Assembly (NCBI GenBank): GCA_964648465.1
Contig: CAZYMU010000061.1
Coordinates: 1-6,947, forward strand
Reading direction: 5' to 3'
Source of the DNA: Aminicenans sp964648465
GTDB taxonomy: Bacteria > Acidobacteriota > Aminicenantia > Aminicenantales > Aminicenantaceae
Length of the DNA: 6,947 nt
Shown here: positions 5,815-6,947 of the stretch, one piece after another
Position numbering within the stretch: the stretch's first letter is position 1
Layout of the letters: every line of letters starts with the position of its first letter
Program-made: the position numbers and the translations under genes
Notes under the pieces: model-generated
Databases searched by the model: none
Told to the model about the DNA's origin: nothing
The model's input: only the letters and a program-made list of their open reading frames with translations

Positions 5815-6562
5815 TGGAATGACCTTCCTTGAACATCTCGAAGATCTGAGGAAAAGAATATTTTATTCTTTCATTGCCGTAATCGCGGCTGTTATCCCAG
5901 CTTGGTTTTTCAGTAAAGACATCTATAAAATCCTTGCCCTGCCCGTTACACAATTTCTTCCTGAGGGAAAAAAGTTAGCCTACACTACCCTGACCTCTCC
6001 TTTTATGCTCTACATAAAAGTTTCCTTTTTAGCGGCTATCCTTTTTACATCTCCTTTTATCTTCCTTCAGATCTGGTATTTTATAGCTCCGGGACTTTAC
6101 AAAAAAGAGAAAAAGCATGTCATTCCTTTTGTGTTTTTTACCTCTTTCTTTTTTATACTCGGGGCTCTATTTGGATATTTCATCGTTTTCCCGTGGGCCT
6201 GCCGATTCTTTCTAAGTATGGGAGCTGGTTTTGAGCCTGTAATTACAGTTGATAAATACTTCGGTCTTGCTTTGCGCGTTCTTTTGGGAATAGCAGCAGT
6301 GTTTGAACTGCCGACTCTCGTGTTTTTTCTCTCAAAAATCGGATTAGTAACAAGTCGGTGGATGATTAAAAACTTTAAGTATGCAGTGCTGGGTATTTTC
6401 GTCATTGCTGCAATAATCACACCCACGCCAGACATGGTTACTCAGAGTATAGTTGCTTTCCCCATGCTTGCTCTTTATGGATTGAGCATTTTTATTGCAT
6501 TCTTTGTTGGAAGAAAGAAAGAAAAGAAAAGGAAAAAAACAGAAGAAGATTTGGCCGGTTAG
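5789..6562 (+). CDS. tatC: TatC, twin-arginine translocase receptor subunit
   Basis: This polytopic inner-membrane protein recognises twin-arginine signal peptides and nucleates the translocase. It has 257 residues, a normal length, with six hydrophobic segments at about 24-41, 75-96, 112-135, 155-180, 196-212 and 216-238. Diagnostic motifs are the N-terminal FLEHLEDLRKR (13-23), matching the signal-peptide-binding region; FLQIWYFIAPGLYKKEKK (92-109), containing the first-cytoplasmic-loop site with E107; FELP (172-175), with the conserved intramembrane Glu; and ITPTPDMVTQ (210-219). A basic tail (GRKKEKKRKK) follows the last helix on the expected cytoplasmic side. The start at 5789 lies inside the end of tatA and has AAGGA 11 bases upstream. 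ATG 5819 (residue 11) is the alternative and would give the more usual short N-terminus, but it lacks a well-placed ribosome binding site. Confidence 0.96.
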   Translation: MRKGKKSPDGMTFLEHLEDLRKRIFYSFIAVIAAVIPAWFFSKDIYKILALPVTQFLPEGKKLAYTTLTSPFMLYIKVSFLAAILFTSPFIFLQIWYFIAPGLYKKEKKHVIPFVFFTSFFFILGALFGYFIVFPWACRFFLSMGAGFEPVITVDKYFGLALRVLLGIAAVFELPTLVFFLSKIGLVTSRWMIKNFKYAVLGIFVIAAIITPTPDMVTQSIVAFPMLALYGLSIFIAFFVGRKKEKKRKKTEEDLAG

Positions 6563-6563
6563 G

Positions 6564-6947
6564 ATGAAGAATAGAAGAAAGAATATTATCGGACTGACAG
6601 GAACCAATGGCGCGGGAAAGGGAGAAGCGGCTTCTTTTTTCCAAAAAAAAGGATATCTATATTTTTCTCTGTCTGATATTATTCGAGAGAAACTCAGGGG
6701 AAAAGGCCAAAAAATTACTCGCAATAATTTGATCAAAACGGGAAACCAACTTAGAGAAGAATTCGGCCCGGATATCCTGGCAAGGCTTGTGATGAAAAAT
6801 GTTAAAGGCAAATCTATAATAGACAGCATTAGAAATCCGGAGGAAATCCAATATTTAAAAGGGCAGAAAGGGTTTACTCTTCTTGCAATAGTTGCCCCTG
6901 TCGAGTTGAGATACAAAAGGGTGAAAAACAGGGGAAGAGAGGAGTCA
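6564..6947 (+). CDS. P-loop nucleotide/dephospho-CoA kinase-like protein (5' part, runs off right edge)
   Basis: This is the first 128 codons of an open frame starting one base after the tatC stop, so it is part of the tat unit; no separate Shine-Dalgarno sequence is evident. The start has a Walker A loop, IIGLTGTNGAGKGEAASFF (8-26), with K19 followed by Gly as in adenylate kinases and the archaeal UPF0200/dephospho-CoA-kinase-like group. The rest follows that group's plan: SLSDIIREKL (35-44, substrate-binding helix), TGNQLREEFGPDILAR (59-74), a Walker B-like strand SIIDSIRNPEEI (84-95), then LLAIVAPVELRYKRV (106-120) and NRGREES at the edge, where the arginine-rich lid begins. In the relatives I recall, this domain occurs alone or fused ahead of a dCMP-deaminase domain. 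The window ends too early to tell, so no specific substrate is claimed. Confidence 0.75.
   Translation, partial: MKNRRKNIIGLTGTNGAGKGEAASFFQKKGYLYFSLSDIIREKLRGKGQKITRNNLIKTGNQLREEFGPDILARLVMKNVKGKSIIDSIRNPEEIQYLKGQKGFTLLAIVAPVELRYKRVKNRGREES

Noticed and set aside
5816..5820. TGATG stop/start at the end of tatA (ATG at 5814) as the tatC start
   Set aside because: That ATG is followed almost at once by an in-frame TGA (5820-5822). The TatC frame is the one entered from 5789 or 5819.
6344..6916. Minus-strand 190-codon open frame
   Set aside because: It is antisense to the end of tatC and to the P-loop gene, both with clear motifs. Its hydrophobic runs are the complement of A/G-rich Lys/Glu codons.

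Overview
The window reads as ordinary bacterial chromosome with a relic of mobile DNA in it. All genes are housekeeping families. The DNA is fairly AT-rich (about 40% GC by eye), and most minus-strand genes have AGGAGG-like ribosome binding sites. A Tat translocase, an anchored S41 tail-specific peptidase and de novo purine genes together suggest a Gram-negative-type bacterium. The 478-484 residue divergent serine hydroxymethyltransferase next to rpiB, and the long-tailed S41 peptidase, remind me of uncultured anaerobic Acidobacteriota/Aminicenantia-like lineages. That placement is only an impression.

Layout. Everything from 1 to about 5413 is transcribed leftwards (minus strand). In transcription order it holds a ctpA-type S41 peptidase (3833-5413), a 386-base gap filled by a repeat-bounded mobile-element relic (3447-3832), rpiB (2982-3446), a glyA-like gene (1531-2967), purD (190-1467) and the 5' part of purE (190 to the left edge). 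rpiB/glyA and purD/purE are close-packed or overlapping. From 5536 rightwards (plus strand) lie tatA, tatC and the start of a P-loop nucleotide-kinase-like gene that runs off the right edge. The 122-base region 5414-5535 is a divergent promoter region, with a good sigma70-type promoter facing tatA and a weaker candidate facing ctpA.

How the genes fit together. RpiB interconverts ribulose-5-phosphate and ribose-5-phosphate, the precursor of PRPP. SHMT charges folate with the one-carbon units used for purine ring carbons. PurD makes GAR and PurE makes CAIR. The leftward cluster is therefore a coherent purine-supply operon, if the divergent SHMT-like enzyme really is an SHMT. TatA and TatC form a minimal twin-arginine export system.

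The most unusual parts are the ctpA-rpiB gap and the SHMT homologue. The gap holds two identical 84-bp direct repeats around a 179-bp segment. The outer part of that segment is GC-richer and contains an open but start-less frame, and the gap also has nested inverted repeats and palindromes. No defence system, CRISPR array, tRNA or rRNA is visible.
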